Part shown: positions 24,673 through 36,566 of the stretch, piece by piece | How positions within the stretch are numbered: the stretch's first letter is position 1 | Layout of the letters: each line of letters starts with the position of its first letter | Assembly: GCA_038380795.1 (NCBI GenBank) | Contig: CM076268.1 | Location: forward strand, 17,922,001-17,986,000 | DNA: 64,000 bases | Source: Pyrocephalus nanus | Taxonomy: Eukaryota > Chordata > Aves > Passeriformes > Tyrannidae | Direction: 5' to 3' | Position numbers and translations under genes: made by a program | Notes under the pieces: model-generated | The model's input: only the letters and a program-made list of their open reading frames with translations | The model's database searches: none | What the model was told of the DNA's origin: nothing

Positions 24673-26169
24673 GAACCTCTGACAATAGGAGAGCTATACT
24701 TTGTTCCATTTCTACCTGACTTACACCTAGCCAACCTTTTCTATCCTCCCAAAACATCCCTCAACCCTGTTGATTTGGGTCAAAAATAGAAGTCTGGAAT
24801 AGTTTGATCTATGCTAAAATTTTCAAGAAAGATGTTGACCAAAATGTGCTTTATCTGTAGCAGGTGCAAGAGATTCAATTGACATGAGCAGTGGAAAATG
24901 TAGCCATTCACCTGTCTGTTGGTGCAAGAAAATCCTCCCAGCCTCCTGCAGCCAAAATCTCCCAGGAGCCATTCTGCTCTGTGCTCTGTGCTGGAGGGTG
25001 CTGAGCTCCCTGAAATCCCACAAGATATTCTAAGCTTCCAGTACCTCCCAAGAAGAGGCGCGGAAATGGTACTGCAGCCCTGAAACCTAATGCATTCTGC
25101 TTGTGTTCCCCTCTATTTAGTTAGGAAAGTGGTAAACACTGCAGAGATTAACCTTGTAACCCCAGCCAATTCACATTAAGTTAGTAAAATGAAGCAGAAT
25201 CTAGAAACAATCAGCATTTGTGGCTTTCTAGGCCTTTTAAGCTCATTTTTCTGCAACTCAAACCTCCCTCTCCAATGATTTGTTCAGCTTTAGGTCCTCT
25301 GAATTCCAAGCTTTTATGTTATTACAAGCTTCCTTTTACTGCCTGCGTCTGTGCCAGCAGGTGCATGAACTGGGAGGTCCATGGCAATGTGCATTTCATT
25401 ACTTCCAAACAGACCATATTTTCTGATTCTTACAAGTTCTGGAGCTATTACTTGATATTTGGCTATTAAGGTTACAAGAGCAGAGACACCTCACTGCTGA
25501 GACTGTAAATACAACTATCAAAAAGGCTACTGTGTAATTGGTATTTGAAATGTGTGTGGCAGCTGGGAAACCTGGACGTTTGGAAAGACACCAGAGTAAG
25601 GAATAAAGAGACAGCATAAATTCTGTGAAGAACCAGCAAGACACTTCAACCAGGATTTCTGTTTGCATCAGAAGGAAACCATCCTACTGCATTAACAAAG
25701 TAAGCAGGGCGATACTTCTATCAGATCCTACTTCTGGGGGGTCCTAGGCAGCTCTAGCACTGAGGTGGGGAAGCTTGAGGCAGCATCCCAGGGCTGTCAT
25801 CCAGGAAGCAGCACACTTCTGTCCATCAGCTCCAAACAAGCCTTGCCTGCGAGTTGTTTGCTGCCTGTGATGCTGCCTGCTGTTTCTGTCTGGTTTTGGT
25901 TACATGCTCTGATTTCTCTCTGGTAGGAAATGTACAGGAGGCGATGCCTATAATCAGTCAGCCGGGGCCTTTGAGGGGGGAAGTCAAACTCTGGTAGCTT
26001 CACTAAAAAAAGATGGCTTGACTGACTTGCCATTGAACTGTGTGTATGCAGCCCTACTCAGAACTATTTCTGGTTTCTATTTAAATGTTCCAAGAGCAGT
26101 GGAAGTCCATTTACAGGAAATCAAATAGCAGACAATAGGGACCTATCTCAGCAGGAAAAAGCATAGGCT
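24673..26169. other. Gene-free sequence
   Basis: No coding gene, RNA gene or additional repeat recognised. Confidence 0.6.
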
Positions 26170-26420
26170 TTTATTTACAAGGAACTAATTCTTCCAAGCA
26201 AGGGGAAGCACCAGACACAGCGACAGACTGTCACTTCCCCTCCCAAATGGCTGCTAAGAGGGATAGACATTGCACTCTGACAAAATGTTTACATATGGCC
26301 TCTTCAACAGCCAAACTGACTATTTATGAGAGCCAGGAGTGAGCAATAAATAATGCCGCTGACTTTCACCTTGCTGCAAAAACTTTCATCTTGGAGTTCA
26401 GGAAACTCTTTTGGACACTC
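26170..26420. promoter_or_regulatory. Candidate conserved noncoding element
   Basis: The stretch combines a CATATG E-box, a ctatttatg MEF2-like core, aataaataatgccgctg with a retained CpG, and a cagcgacag CpG. This kind of mixed, low-repeat composition is typical of developmental enhancers. The call rests only on motif content and look, with no alignment behind it. Confidence 0.22.
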
Positions 26421-29400
26421 TTCACACCTTGAAGAAAATGTCTTAGCATTATTTACATGGGAATTGGAATAACCTTGAAGAGAGAGGCTGATGTATAAGG
26501 GAACCTAGTCCAGAGACCATTTAGTTGCATCCTTGCTCTATCAAAGGATGAGACTTGAGGAAAAATGTGCCTTTAATACTGTGTTCAGTCAGCCTTTGCT
26601 GCTTCTCTTTGAAGAGGAGGCTCTCAGGAAGAGGGTTGTGATTCATTTTGTGCCTGATTTTAAGAGACTGTGGTGGAGAAAAACAGCTTTCTATTTTTCT
26701 GCATTAGTCTTTGCAAGCTGTTAAAATTGGGCAATTGTAGACAATGGTCTTACTGACACTCCTACAGCTTCTGTAGTCTGACAGTGCTCTTAACAGGCTG
26801 AGAGACTACTGGTTATTTTCTGCAGGCACTTGTCCTCTACCAAACCTATTTGAAGACATTCCTACACCCACTGCTTTTTTCTGAGTCCCCTTTCAACAGC
26901 TCTCTTGCCTGCAGCCTTTTATAGCCTGTGGTCTGTTTATGGGTTCAGCTTTATAGCCAGCCTAATTAGTTGCTGTGATAAGGATAATTAGGTAATTAGG
27001 ATAATTTGGATAGCACAGTATGCAGCTTTTCAAACCTCTTTTTTGGAGAGCTTTGTTTGCCACAGTATAGTCAGTGACACTTGTCTGATCTAATGGAAAA
27101 CAAAAAGCCCAAATATCTCTGAGCATGATTGATGGCAGAGAGTCAACATCCAAGCCAGAGAGCTGAGAATAAGTAACTCTGAGATACACTCTGTGAGGGC
27201 TGAACTCACACAGTCACAGCTGAAAGACACACAACATGATAGCTTCCTCATATCTTGTGGGTTCCAAAATCAGGATTCAGATTCCTCCATTCCTCACTTG
27301 GTGACTTTAGATAGAGACAACGGTGAAGCACTTGTAAAAGATTATGAAGAAAGCATGGAATTCTCCTTCCTTTAGTATTTTCAAATCCAAATAGAATGCT
27401 TTCCTGATAGATATGCTCCAGCCAAATAGAAGTTATTAGTTACATCATATGAATGACTAGAAATTTTCTCATTTCTCAGAGAGGATGAGACTGAAAGTTC
27501 TTGAGCCTCTCCTCTCTGAATGCATGTGACTTTATGGACTTTCTCTCATAATCCTTTTTTCTCATTCCCTTTTCCCTTTACTTCCTTATATTACTGTTGT
27601 GAGAATGGAAGTAGGAATGCCAGCAGGATCATAATTGCAAAGAGAGTACCTTAGGTTGGAATTTTGGAAGCATTTCCCCTTTCCTAATTGCCATTGCTGA
27701 CCAGTTTGCAATATCCCAAATTGTTTCAAGAGGTGAAGTGTCATCCAAAGATTATGGAGGACTGAAAGACCAGGTACAAACTGGGAATAAACAGGGAATT
27801 TGTAATGAACAATGTGAGAGAGAATGGGTATTAAACACTCAGTTGAACTTCCAGCATTCATTGGAAGGGAATAACTGATCAAACATTGGAGCCTAGGCTG
27901 AGGAGTAAGATGATGTAGGACCTACTAAAAATGCTCCATGTTCATGCAGAAAGAAGTGTGAAGGCTGATAACTGATACAATAGTGCATGAAAAGAAATTA
28001 TTCAGCTTGAGAAGAGCAGCCAGTCTGACCTCTGTTATTTTCTGATCTGAGCTGCTCCCAGAAACTTTTCCCTCTGTGTCCATGCTGGAAACAAGAAAAA
28101 AATGACCAAGGAAAGCTGAAGGGATGCCAGAGCACCATGTGGAAGCACCCAGGGACAGGTACAAATGCAGGTGCAGAACACTCTGCACTGTGATGTGCAG
28201 GCCACATCTGGAGACAGAGCGGTGTGGAAGGTATCACAGCTGGGACCTGAGGTAAGACTGTGCAGCCCCTCAAGCACAGGCACTTGGCCAGAGTTCAGTC
28301 CCAACAGCTGAGCTACAGAAAAGATCTGAGGTGAAGCTGAAACACTAGGAAGTCTCCTGAGACCCTGCTATTCATGTAATCCCAGAGCACAGAGAAGAAA
28401 GATTTCCTAGCAAATTGGTTTACTGAGGTTTTAAACTGGAGATGGCAAGGATCCAATCTATATAGGGAAACATGCAAGATTCCTGCCAAATACAGGCTGA
28501 ATTACAGCTATGGGCTGGAACTTCTCTAACCTGCAATACATTAGACTGGAGGGGTTCAGGCGATACTGGTGGGGTAGAAGTCTCTGGACTTGTGCATGAG
28601 AGCTGGTCTTATACAAGTATCACTCCTGATGGAGAAAAACCTGCACTCCCTCTCCCGCCTGCAAAGAAGATGAATCCAGGATTTCCTGGTTAGAGAGGAC
28701 CAGGAGTTCTTCAATACAAGCAGAAATTTTAGAGCAAGGCTAAGAGCCAAATTGGTTCTTAACTTCTTCCAGTAGTCTCCTGGGTTCTTCAGAGTTATTA
28801 GTCTTTATAAATATATGCTGCAATTGACTGTACTGATTGCCCAAACATACATGGACTGTTTCAGTGCCTGCAGGCTTTCCTAAACAAAAGACACGATCTG
28901 CTTCTGAATTGTACTTCAGTGATTCACACTATATTTATGTTTTCAAATGAATGCCTCTAGTCCATTCTTTCCATTAAATCACTCTTGGCTTTTTCATGTA
29001 ACTGAGTCTTCCAACAGACCTTACTAATAGTCAGCATTAACTAGGGCTGCTCAGGACATTTTTGCTGAAGGGATTTTTCCGCAGCAAGATGTCAATTAGA
29101 GTAAATATTTTTTTCCACAATAATCAGTAGTGATAATGACTTTTCTCAACAATATTTTTAACTTTTTTTTTTGAACTTAAAAAAAATGTTTATTTACTCT
29201 TCTCTGTTTTTAGTTATTTGTTGACGTTCCTGTGTCATTCAGTCTTCCAACTGGCATGTCATAACCTATTGTAAAAGTGGTGTGGCAGTTAGATTTTGGG
29301 ATGAAAAAGAAGGATGTGTGCAGGGAGAGGAATCAAATGGGAAAGTAGACACAAACACAGTGGATTTATCAAGTGAGATGATATATGACATATGAGACAG

Positions 29401-31199
29401 CACAGGATGTGACAGTTACATTACAATACCTGCTGTAATAGCCATTATTTGAAGGGGTTTTTTTTAATAAATAGACAGCTGCTACTCCACAATGATTGAA
29501 ACATCCTGTGTTTTCTGGATTACGTCTCCTACTAGCGTTAGTATATCCTAGCATTTGGAACAAAGAAGTGCTCATTAATTGGATGAGCAGCTATTGTTTA
29601 AAATATTTTAACATGATTCCCGGTGAAGACTAGAAAGGCTACATCTCAAGAAATGATGTAAAACTAATAAAAATAACATAAGAATAAATACATAAGGGAA
29701 TATTTTTTTTTTCCCCAGAAAGAACATTTTTGAATAGTAGAATAGAACATTCAGTGGATTTTTTTCACTCTGGCTCAGAATGAAAGATTTTCAAATTTTG
29801 CACTGGTGAAAAAAGCTAGTAGCAGTACCCATACATAGAACTGCCATGTTCATATAGAAGTGCAATGTTTTGTTGTTCCTTGATGACTGTTGTCCTGTTT
29901 ATGCATCCAAGGGAGTGTTGCAGCTCCCAGACTGAAGTAGACCTGTTTTACTCAAGACTTGTCCCCAATAACAACCAGGACTTACTTCTTCCTTTAGTAC
30001 GTAGGGTTCTTTATCCTTCTTTCTTTCAGGCTGGATGTTCCTTTCAAAATATATATTATCAACATTCATGGATTTAATTATTACTGTTATCCCTATAAAT
30101 GTCCATGCTGTTTCTGAGTTCTCTCCCTCAGTGACATTGTCTGGCAACAGATTACACTATGAAAAATGCAACTAAAATGATAAGCATGTCCTTTTGCTGG
30201 CTTTGAATTTGTTTCACTGAATTGCCATTTGTTTGGTTGGGGTTTTTCACGTTATGAGCCAAGGGGAACCATATTTCCCTGTCTCTCTTTCCTGACACTT
30301 TTATTGCTCATATAGTTTATCATGTATGTTCTACTTCTCTACTTCTTGCAAAAATGACATTTAACTATCTCTTCTCAGAGATTTCTCTTCTAGTTCCTTT
30401 GTTATGTTCATTGCTATTCTCCAAGTTCTGTGGATAGAGGATGATTTTTGATACAAGTAATCAGAAATGCACATTAGAACTGGCAAGAGATTTGCTGTGT
30501 TTTCATCAGGATTAGAAAAATTATTTATGCTAGAACAACTTTTGGTGAAAGACACATCATTTTTTTTTAAATTTGGAACACTTGAAAAAGATCAATAGAG
30601 CTATATTTTATAATAAAAGAAAAGTTCAAAAACATTACTATTTCATGTAGTAGATATATTATATCAGTGTTTGCAATCAAGATTAAATATTCCCAGATGA
30701 ACAAAAAATAGTTTTTGAGAATTTAAGAAACTATTTTTCTGGACAATACTTTTGGGATAAAACTTATACTCTCAGACTGCTTGTCCATATCACATTAATC
30801 TCAGCAAGTCCAGCAAACACCTTGGTACTGAGACAGTTCACTGTACAGCAACTATATGCTATTAACTTCTCAGGAAAAAATGAGAGATTTTGGTCTTTCA
30901 GACATTTCAGGCAGTGTAACTGATATGTGGGCAAATGTGGCATGAATTGCAGGAACAAATCAAGGCCCTAGAGCTGTGAAGCATCTAGTGTTCAAAGCTC
31001 CTACTAGTTTTGGAAGGAGGTAATTTTGTCCAGCGCACAGCAATGTTTGACCCAAATGGGCTATTTTAGGAGGTCAGACAACTCTTGCCAAGCTCATCTC
31101 CTTGAGCTGTCAGACCAGTGGGGTTCTCCAGGTGTTATTAATGTTGAAAGCTTTTTGCTTGGACTAGCATGGAGAGATAGGGATGTCTCCTGGGAAGTT
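26421..31199. other. Gene-free sequence with a homeodomain-site cluster
   Basis: No gene recognised. TAATTA cores are clustered at 26963-26968, 26985-26990 and 26993-26998, with TAATTT at 27002-27007. The rest is ordinary AT-rich sequence with short homopolymer runs. Confidence 0.6.
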
Positions 31200-31500
31200 A
31201 AAAGGCTGCTTTGCACATAATAAAAGATGCCTTAATACCGTCCCATGGAGATTCATCTTGTTTCTAATCTATCAAAACTAACTTGTGCCTCAGGGGCCTT
31301 TGGACGATTGCCCAATTTGCCTTGCCCATTTCTCATAAAAAATCCAGGAAAGTTTGGCAGCATCATCATTTCATGAATGAAGCAGATTGACGTAAACAAC
31401 GTTGTAACTTTAATGGGGTCTATACTTGCAAGCATTAGTCCCACTCTGACCCCATACTCTAGACTCCTGCTGACCTGGGGGTTAGGCTCGTCTGAAGATA
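31200..31500. promoter_or_regulatory. Candidate conserved noncoding element with FOX-type site
   Basis: Five CpGs persist in 250 bases of otherwise CpG-poor sequence (31239, 31305, 31391, 31400, 31489). A forkhead core GTAAACA lies at 31392-31398 within tgacgtaaacaacgttg, and a CCAAT-like ggacgattgcccaatttgcc lies at 31302-31321. There is no open frame of note and no repeat. These traits are common in enhancers under constraint, but constraint itself cannot be seen from one sequence. Confidence 0.28.
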
Positions 31501-31739
31501 ACATGAATTTCTACACCAGTCCCCGGATTTATTCAAGCTTGTGTTGACTTTCAGCCTGTCTGCCTAAAATATACAAGGGGAAGGACAGATTGCTTTCTGC
31601 ATCAAGTGCTGTCTAAAGGAAGTGTCTGCTGAGTTTTTGGTTCTGGGCCAAGTTTCCTGCTGTCTAGCATTAGGGCTTTGGCAAGGCAGTCTGGGCCCTG
31701 TCACAAAGAGAATCTATAAAAAAGGTTTTTCCCTGTCAT

Positions 31740-31795
31740 CGCACATAATTAAGGACAACATTTTAATCAGGCTACTCCCACTTAATTGCGGTGCT
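31740..31795. promoter_or_regulatory. Homeodomain-site cluster, candidate enhancer core
   Basis: TAATTA (31746-31751), TTAATC (about 31763) and TTAATTG (31782-31788) lie within 45 bases, followed by a CpG (ttgcgg). This is close to the preceding candidate element, so 31200-31800 may be one regulatory block. Confidence 0.25.
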
Positions 31796-34287
31796 TTGCT
31801 TTAGCTACCCTGGACCTGCTGTTTTAAATAGATCCAGTGCATTTGTCAGACTGGGTCAAGTTGGGAAGATGAAACCTCATTGGAGATATGGAGAAGTCAA
31901 TTATTTTACAAGGAAGGAATGCGTTCGTGTCATGGTGTGTTACAGAATAACCACAGTTAAATGCAGGAGGGATTGATTGCTGTACTGTGGTACTGGAAGC
32001 AGTCAACTCCAAGCTGTGGTAGCTTGCTGTGGTTTAAGAGACCACATGGAGAGCTGAAGCTTTCAGAATCAAATCTTGGGACTGGGCAGGCAATTTTGAT
32101 TGACTGATGATTTTATTTTTATTTAAATAATAAACAGAACAATGAAAAGAATTTTTAGGTGTCTCACACATGAAAAATATTCCTAAAAACTCAAGACTTG
32201 ATTTATTTTAAAAAGAAAACAAAGAAGAACTCATCCAGGAAGCTATGAATGGTAGCCTTCTGAGCATTCACAGCCCAACTGCTCCAAAAACTTTTTGCCA
32301 AAGATTGTTTTTACTTTGCAGCATGCCTTGGAAGTCACCATTTTTAGACCCTATCAACTCAAGGTATGGGAGGAAAGAGCATCTTCAAGTGTCCTGAAGG
32401 TGTAAAAACTGTTTGATATATAGCCAGAAGGATCTCACAGGATGGCTCTTTCTGTTCTGTTCTTACCTTTACCCGAGAGAAAAATATGGGGAACTACCAC
32501 TCCAGCATGAATGTTGGCTGTAAAATTTATTGAGCAGCTTTTGAAAATAGCCAGAGCCACTGTTCCAGTTTTGACCACAGCAATGCCAGTAAATCTCATG
32601 GGTTGAGGGCACTGCTAAGGTACAGCACAAACATCCTAAGAGTCTGGACCACCAGCTTTATGTCCTAATCAACAGATTTTCTGCTATCTGAATGAATGGC
32701 TGGCCAAGAGACTGTATGATAAACCAGCAGCTCCCTTGCAGGACTGTAAGACGTGATGATGATGACATATCAGTGTGGATGTGTATAGCACAAGAACTCT
32801 CTCTCCAGCAGTGCCCTATACCACAATTTGCAGAGGGATAGAGATGAGGCATCTGGCTGCTCTGCAGGGGTGGCTTGGCAGTGTGACACATCCCACTCTG
32901 GATTGCCCAGGCTGCTATTCTGTGCATGCAATTAGCAGCCTTGGCATCTGCTGTTGTATCTGTTTTAGGAGGTGTAGTTTTATAGTAAAAAGATGGTGGC
33001 ATGAAGACAGCTTGAGACTCTTGTTCTGCTTCTTCATTAGCTCTCTCCTTATAGTTCCCTGATATTGTCAAGTTACTCCTTGCTGATGCACAAAACATGG
33101 ATTTCTGATAGCTCCAAACTGGAGAGAAATAGTGGTGCTGCAAAGCAGCCAGGAGGGAGAATACACACACATGTACATTGTTGTAGCATGTTTCTTCCTT
33201 CACAGATGGAAGAAGGAACATATCCCACATCCCGTCTTTGTACCGTGGGATCATCCAGCCCAACACTGTGGGTGATGCTGCCTGTCACACAGCCCAGTGC
33301 AGGTGCAGGACCATACACAGGTCCAGCACTCCTTTTGTCTTCACACCCACCTTTCCCTTCACCTGCCAATTCTTGGCCAAACCCAGTACACGAGTAACTT
33401 AATTTAAAAAATCAGCATCTGCAAACAGGAGGCAAGAGATATGTCCTTTCACCTGCAGCTGTTGTTTTGGAATGCTCACCAGTATCTCTCTTCCCATGAG
33501 ATGGGGTGGGCTGTGCTGGTGCACAAATGCAGAAACTCACAGGGCTGGGCTTAGCTGTGATCTTCCCCATAAGACCTATTTAGGCCTCAGCAGCTTTTTG
33601 AGGGTTGGAGATGTGGTGGGGAAGAGATGCTAAGCTGGCCTATGTGCTGCCTGGCTTGGTTGACAATCCCCAGTGCAGTTCCAGGCCATGGACATGTCTC
33701 ACATGAGCTTGCCTAGAAGAGACACACTGTGTTCAACATGATGGGACCTGCAGGAGTTTCATAAATCCACTACCTTGGGATTCTTCATTCTCCCCTTTGT
33801 GGTCAGTTCAGGTTACTAAAAAGTCAGGCCTGCCAGTGCTGCTGGGTTCTTCTCAATGATTTTGGCCATCATCCACTGCAAATCTCTTTCCCAATTCCTA
33901 CCCCAACCACAGATATTCACAGCAGGGGAATAAATACCAGGATTGACCAGAAACAGGAGATTAGGAAGTTAGCAGTGGAAATCCCCTTTTGGCAAGTGCT
34001 CCATCTGTGAATAAATGCTGAAGGAGAATTGTGCAAAGGGGACACCACTGTTGCCAGCACTGGCCTCCACTGGACGTTCAGTGTTAGATCGTATTTCAAG
34101 GACATCTGTAAGCATCATCCTCCTTCCATCATGTCAGGTGCTTGTCAGGACTAAAGAGGATTTACAGCTAGGCAACATGGGAAAGATCAGCTGAGGAGAT
34201 AGTCCTCATTCCAAGATGAGTTTCCAGAAGGTTAGCAGTCTTATAGCCCAAGCCTTCACAATCCCACCTTCTCCTAATCTTTTACAG
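31796..34287. other. Gene-free sequence holding the longest open frame
   Basis: The minus strand is open for 202 codons at 32658-33266, the longest frame in the window. Its translation is rich in Ser, His, Cys and Trp, has no recognisable domain, signal peptide or repeat, and no supporting splice context. It overlaps plus-strand frames at 32775-33062 and 33065-33397. I regard it as a chance frame. Confidence 0.55.
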
Positions 34288-34665
34288 CACAAAATCACCT
34301 GGTGCATGCATTTGTCTTTGCAATGAAACACAATGGAAACACTTTGCAAAAGCTGTCATGGCATCTCAACAGCAGTGAAAACAACTCCCTCAGTGGAAGG
34401 AGTTACAAGTGGGTCAGTAACTTCATATGCAATTCCAGCTGTATCCTCGAAAGGACCTGACTTGGATAAAAGTTTTGGACCTCAGTTGAAGCAGCTTGCA
34501 GAAAATACAGATGAACATCCTAAAATCCCGGGCACTAAAGTCACAATTAAAAAGGACATTTGATTGCCTGACTGTTGTCGATCACTGGACATTTCTCATT
34601 GCCAAGTGTGAGCCAACAGCTCACAATAAGCTGTTCTGCAAATAAACATCTGACTGCAGTCAGAG
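34288..34665 (+). other. Candidate terminal exon with 76-codon frame, unidentified
   Basis: Signals occur in the right order for a last exon. A pyrimidine-rich acceptor with branch-like ctaat ends in tttacag at 34281-34287. An ATG at 34333 has A at -3 and G at +4 (strong Kozak context), with an in-frame stop just upstream. The 76-codon frame ends at 34563, and AATAAA lies at 34641-34646. The translation begins METLCKSCHG and ends GTKVTIKKDI, with a Ser/Thr/Val-rich middle and a Lys-rich tail. I do not recognise it. It has no membrane segment or signal peptide. No partner exon was found, so it may be chance, an lncRNA exon or a decayed retrocopy. Confidence 0.2.
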
Positions 34666-34740
34666 TGCGGCAGCAACAAAAGCAAAGAGCTGCAGGCCTC
34701 AGGTGTTAGCAATCTGTTAATCTCAATTAGTTATCAGGAC
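34570..34740. promoter_or_regulatory. Palindrome-rich candidate noncoding element
   Basis: AACAGCT (34615-34621) and AGCTGTT (34629-34635) form a stem with a 7-nt loop. TCTGACTGCAGTCAGA (34649-34664) is a perfect 16-bp palindrome. CAATTAG follows at 34724-34730. The low repeat content and dense symmetric motifs suggest regulation or an RNA structure in the 3' end of the candidate exon. Confidence 0.3.
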
Positions 34741-34746
34741 ATAGGA

Positions 34747-34870
34747 TGAGACTCCTGGGGTCTGGATTCTCTTTCTGCCTGATAGAGCTGTGTGCTCTAT
34801 CATCTGTGGGCAAGTCACTTATTTATTCATTTCTCACTTTCCCTTTGTCTTCCCTAAGATGGTAAGCTTT
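34747..34870 (+). mobile_element. MIR/CORE-SINE relic
   Basis: The order ggggtctggattctctttctgcc, then gagctgtgtgctc, then gtgggcaagtcactta, then ccctttgtcttccctaagatgg matches the MIR plan. In MIR a B-box-like gggttcgaatcccagctctgcc is followed by gctgtgtgacc, ttgggcaagtcacttaacctc, and the gtttcctcatctgtaaaatgg block. The central gggcaagtcactta is an exact family match. The copy is old and lacks a clear A box. Confidence 0.65.
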
Positions 34871-36284
34871 CCTGGACAGGGACCTGTATCTCATTCAGGG
34901 CCTTTAGGTGCTACTGAAATAGCAAAATACTGCAATACTAAAACTCCTTTGAGACCTTGTTCTTGCTCCATTTGCAGGCAGTCACACCTCATCATAGCCG
35001 TGTGGATAAGGTGCGGATAATGTGACACATCTTACATACTTCCTTTTGAGCAAGGTGTTTAAGAGACCCAGTGTATTTATTTAATGAGATGCTAATTTAC
35101 TGTACAAACACTTTATGGCTCTGGACAAAGGTGCCTGCACTGACAGCCACAGGAGATGTATTTGTTTAAATCACAGCAGGTGGGACTGTGACCTGGGTGC
35201 CCATTCTGCCAGAGGTCTCTGGAAAGCTCAAAATGTGTCTTTTGCACTTCCTAACTTCTTGAATGATGAAATCTTCCTCAGGGCTGCCTCAGCTCCAGCC
35301 CCTCTTAGGGGGTAGATGGCCATAGACACAAGTGATGAAATGAGCCACGTTCTGGTGAGGGGCAGCTGCTGTCTCAGAGCACCCCTCCTGTGCTCATCCC
35401 TTGCATTGTAGTCAGAATTAGTTTTTGCTCACCAGTAAGCTGTAAGCAAAAATTACATCACTGGAGAGATGCTCATAGCTGACACCACTGAGTACGCTGC
35501 TGGTTTCTACAAAATGTGTACACTATAGGGCACAGGTTTATTTGCTGACTCTCAGCCTCCAGTCTCCTGACACTATCAGAAGGTTTGCCTGAGTGTCATT
35601 TGCCCTGTATTGTCAACAGTTTCTGGGAATTCCTCTTTTGTTTAATGAAACTTTTGAGGAAAAAGGAGCAGTTTCATACCTGCTGGTCCCAAGAAGGCCT
35701 CAGTGGCTGTGATGGAGGGTAAAATCACAACACAAATATGCTGCTAAGCCACAGAACACTAAGAGAATTAATTGGCCTGGGTCAGTATGTTTCACATTGC
35801 CATCCAACTCTTCAAGCCAGCAGCTGATTTCTTGGCTCTGAAAAACTCTAAGGTTATTCAACATATAACTATCTCTTCAGATTTGTTTTTCTAACAACAA
35901 GTCAAAATATGGTTTCAATTTCATCAAAAAAAGTTCTGTTTATACAAGTGTTTGCAGTGGAGTTTTATGGTCTTTTCCCAGTTGGATCAGACCATTACAC
36001 TGCATTCTGTTGAAGTGCGTGCTGTGTGTGCTGCAGCCAATGCTGATGGGCAGCGAATGCACCTTACATTCAGCATATCGCTCTTCCTTTTTCTTCTTCA
36101 TTATCACTGAGGGAAATAACTGAGGAAAAGCCAGGAAGATTCTTTATGGAATGTTTCCAAGGCAGGACCTGGGATGTGGCCAGGTAGCTTTCAGTAACAT
36201 GACAAGGGGCCAGTTTCCCATAAACCATTTTAAGAACGCACCCTCCATCTTCACAGTCCAATTTCATCATAAATACTGAGGATT
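34871..36284. other. Gene-free sequence
   Basis: No gene, RNA gene or repeat recognised. Confidence 0.6.
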
Positions 36285-36298
36285 CACACACACACACA
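36285..36298. repeat. (CA)7 microsatellite
   Basis: Seven perfect CA units at 36285-36298. Confidence 0.85.
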
Positions 36299-36479
36299 AA
36301 GAACAAAGCAGAAGAACACATGGCAAAGCAATCAAATATAAAATATAGGCATTCCTGAATTTCATTTTACTTCAGTGTTTTGGACTCTTCCCTTTAGAGA
36401 ATTCACTTGGTCAAATGCATGCAGTTTTTGAGTTACTATCATGGACAGACTCAGCCCATGATGAACACATTGGTGTCTG

Positions 36480-36566
36480 CCTCTTCTTTCTTTTTTTCTT
36501 TCCTTTTTCTCCTTTCCCCCCCCCCCCCCTTTTTTTCTTTGTTCTTTTTTTTTTTTTTTTTTCCCC
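36480..36566. repeat. Polypyrimidine tract with C14 and T18 runs
   Basis: Pyrimidines are unbroken from 36480 to 36540. After one G they continue from 36542 to 36566. The tract includes C14 (36516-36529) and T18 (36545-36562). On the minus strand this is a GA-rich tract with G14. It is simple-sequence DNA, and the Lys/Glu-rich or Phe-rich frames over it are artefacts. It has potential for triplex (H-DNA) or G-quadruplex structure. Confidence 0.9.
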
